64,000 bases of DNA from contig NZ_CP030850.1 of assembly GCF_003325355.1 (NCBI RefSeq), positions 992,001-1,056,000 on the forward strand, in the 5' to 3' direction. Shown here one piece after another: positions 62,628 to 64,000 of the stretch. A program made the translations under genes and the position numbers. A model generated the notes under the pieces. The model saw only the letters and a list, made by a program, of their open reading frames with translations. It had not been told where the DNA came from and did no database searches. Source of the stretch: Runella rosea. Its GTDB lineage: Bacteria > Bacteroidota > Bacteroidia > Cytophagales > Spirosomataceae. Each line of letters opens with the position of its first letter. The first letter of the stretch is position 1.

Positions 62628-63968
62628 ATGAAAGTCCTATTGTATCGTGCAGCAATCAGCAACAACCCTTTCCAATTGTTTTTCCTCTTTTCATTACTCT
62701 TATCTTATTTGCCACTACATGCCCAAACCGCCGAAAAAGACACCACCGTTGAACGGTTGAAAATAAGGACCTCTTTTGCAAAATCATATTTTGGAATTGA
62801 TGCTTTTTCCACCACAGGAGGCTCAACCCAATACGCCGCACAAGGCGGATTAAATTCAGTGGATTTTAGCGGAACCACCTCCCCCCGCATCATACTTGGC
62901 GGTACACACTTCTGGGGATATGCAGATTTTTACATCGCAATTCCAGTGGCAAAATTGGGCAATCGAGTTCCTGCAGAACTTCAAAATATCTCTTATACTG
63001 AAGGGGTAGAAACGGGCTTCCGGGTATTTCCTATGCCAATACAAGAAGGAAAATTACGCCCTTTTGTAGGAATGTCGCTCAAAGGCATAAGTTTTGCCCA
63101 GATTTCCAACGAGCCGAACAAAACGTACAAAACAGTTCCTTCGGTCGCAAAAATTAAATTCCCCTTTCAGGCAGGCTTGGTCTATGCGCGCCCCAAAGTA
63201 CTGTTTCAGGCGGGTATTAACTATCAGAAGAACACCGATTATCAATACCCCATTTCCCGTACGGAATACGGTAACTTAAAACTATCGCCCTGGTCATTCA
63301 ACATTGGGTTGAGTTATTGGATTAATTCAAACGGAGGATTAGCTTCAAAAGGAGGAGAGCGCTACATGAAAGCTGGAATACGTAAATTGAGGGCCAAAAA
63401 TCGGTTAGATAGCTGGTACTTCGGCATTGGACCTTCAAGCTCGTTTGAACTCAGCAAATCTGAATACGTCAAAGAAAAATACCCGTTTTTGAAACAATCA
63501 AGCCCCGGAACACTGATGCCTGACATCGCCGCTGGTAGGTATATTCACAAAACCGATATGAACGTGGGAGTATCTTACCGTAAACTGCGTTACGGTTCGA
63601 ACGGGTACGATGTTAAACTAAACTACGAACGTCGTTCATACACCTTCGAAATGTACAAATTTTTGGGCGACTACCACGGTTTTGTTCCCTACGTAGGCCC
63701 GACGCTCGCCTACGAAGCTTTATCCTTTACCGATACCGACGGTGGCAGTGTTCAAACTTTTAAAGCAAAAAAAATGGCCCTTGGCGTCATTTTCGGTTGG
63801 GATATTCGGATTACCCGGGCCGAAACCTGGCTTTTACGTACCAATCTTCGCTATACCCCCAACCTACATTTAAAAGCAGAAGGTAAAAAAGTAATGTTTG
63901 ACCAATTGGAGTTCAATTTCATTCAGTTCGTGTGGTTTGTGGGTAGAAACAAAGCACTGAAAGGATAA
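62628..63968 (+). CDS. Outer-membrane beta-barrel protein, probable LytTR target
   Basis: This 446-residue protein has a signal peptide ending near LLSYLPLHAQ (residues 24-33), then many amphipathic strands (SPRIILGGTHFWGYADFYIAIPV split: IILGGTHFWGYADFYIAIPV; FVGMSLKGISFAQI; GVSYRKLRYGSNGYDVKLNY; LEFNFIQFVWFVG) and a short basic tail (RNKALKG). The chosen ATG at 62628 follows a perfect promoter; the longer frame from 62463 would overlap the LytTR gene and the direct-repeat array. No named family is recognised. Position and promoter suggest control by the adjacent LytTR regulator. Confidence 0.88.
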   Translation: MKVLLYRAAISNNPFQLFFLFSLLLSYLPLHAQTAEKDTTVERLKIRTSFAKSYFGIDAFSTTGGSTQYAAQGGLNSVDFSGTTSPRIILGGTHFWGYADFYIAIPVAKLGNRVPAELQNISYTEGVETGFRVFPMPIQEGKLRPFVGMSLKGISFAQISNEPNKTYKTVPSVAKIKFPFQAGLVYARPKVLFQAGINYQKNTDYQYPISRTEYGNLKLSPWSFNIGLSYWINSNGGLASKGGERYMKAGIRKLRAKNRLDSWYFGIGPSSSFELSKSEYVKEKYPFLKQSSPGTLMPDIAAGRYIHKTDMNVGVSYRKLRYGSNGYDVKLNYERRSYTFEMYKFLGDYHGFVPYVGPTLAYEALSFTDTDGGSVQTFKAKKMALGVIFGWDIRITRAETWLLRTNLRYTPNLHLKAEGKKVMFDQLEFNFIQFVWFVGRNKALKG

Positions 63969-64000
63969 ATTTACCTCAACAAAACCGACCCTGATTTAGT

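Overview
The window looks like a chromosome segment from a free-living member of the Bacteroidota, most likely a Cytophagales/Spirosomaceae-type bacterium (Runella, Spirosoma or Dyadobacter relatives); that placement is an inference. The evidence is: several promoters of the Bacteroidota form TTG-N19-21-TAnnTTTG, few Shine-Dalgarno sequences, a secreted protein with a type IX secretion type B C-terminal domain, several TonB-dependent receptors with CarboxypepD_reg N-termini, a B-type succinate dehydrogenase, a REC-less membrane LytTR regulator and a PF14121-type porin. I see no phage, IS element, CRISPR array, tRNA or rRNA.

Layout. 0-4.3 kb (minus strand): an iron/siderophore uptake cluster with a TonB siderophore receptor, a PepSY membrane reductase-like protein and the start of a second TonB-receptor-like protein. 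4.6-9.4 kb (plus): a COG0523/CobW metallochaperone GTPase behind two identical Fur-family-like palindromes, then a cobalamin riboswitch controlling a BtuB-like receptor and a BtuG-like surface beta-propeller lipoprotein. 9.6-11.2 kb: an orphan membrane protein. 11.4-34.9 kb (all minus): a Wzx/Wzy-type exopolysaccharide locus, in transcription order Wza, Wzc, Gmd, an epimerase, an acetyltransferase, Wzx, a Wzy-like polymerase, three GT4 glycosyltransferases plus a second acetyltransferase, WecG/TagA, a five-gene surface operon, and the initiating phosphoglycosyltransferase WcaJ. 35.6-42.8 kb: AhcY, a GATase-fold secreted protein, a Uma2 nuclease, a DPP4-like peptidase and an M48 peptidase. 43-54.5 kb: NupC, TopA, dienelactone hydrolase, a TonB receptor, a porin, a pesticin-type muramidase and a DUF1080 protein. 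54.6-64 kb: a T9SS cargo protein, SdhCAB, and a LytTR regulator followed by an outer-membrane barrel protein.

The least explained part is the operon at 13.4-20 kb. The double-barrel outer-membrane protein YjbH/GfcD of enterobacterial exopolysaccharide operons appears here as two adjacent overlapping genes. They are co-transcribed with an Ala-rich lipoprotein, a third barrel-like protein and a lipoprotein with five tandem ~96-residue Cys-containing repeats. It sits inside the polysaccharide locus and is a good candidate for an undescribed surface assembly or export accessory. A second candidate is the LytTR gene, whose stop codon is followed by four ~20-bp-phased direct repeats abutting a perfect promoter for the next outer-membrane gene.

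The glycosyltransferase core (about 21.4-30 kb) is far more AT-rich than its flanks, as expected for a serotype-like exchangeable module. Several intergenic palindromes (39.6, 42.0, 47.9, 60.7, 31.5 kb) look like dispersed REP-like elements or large terminators.
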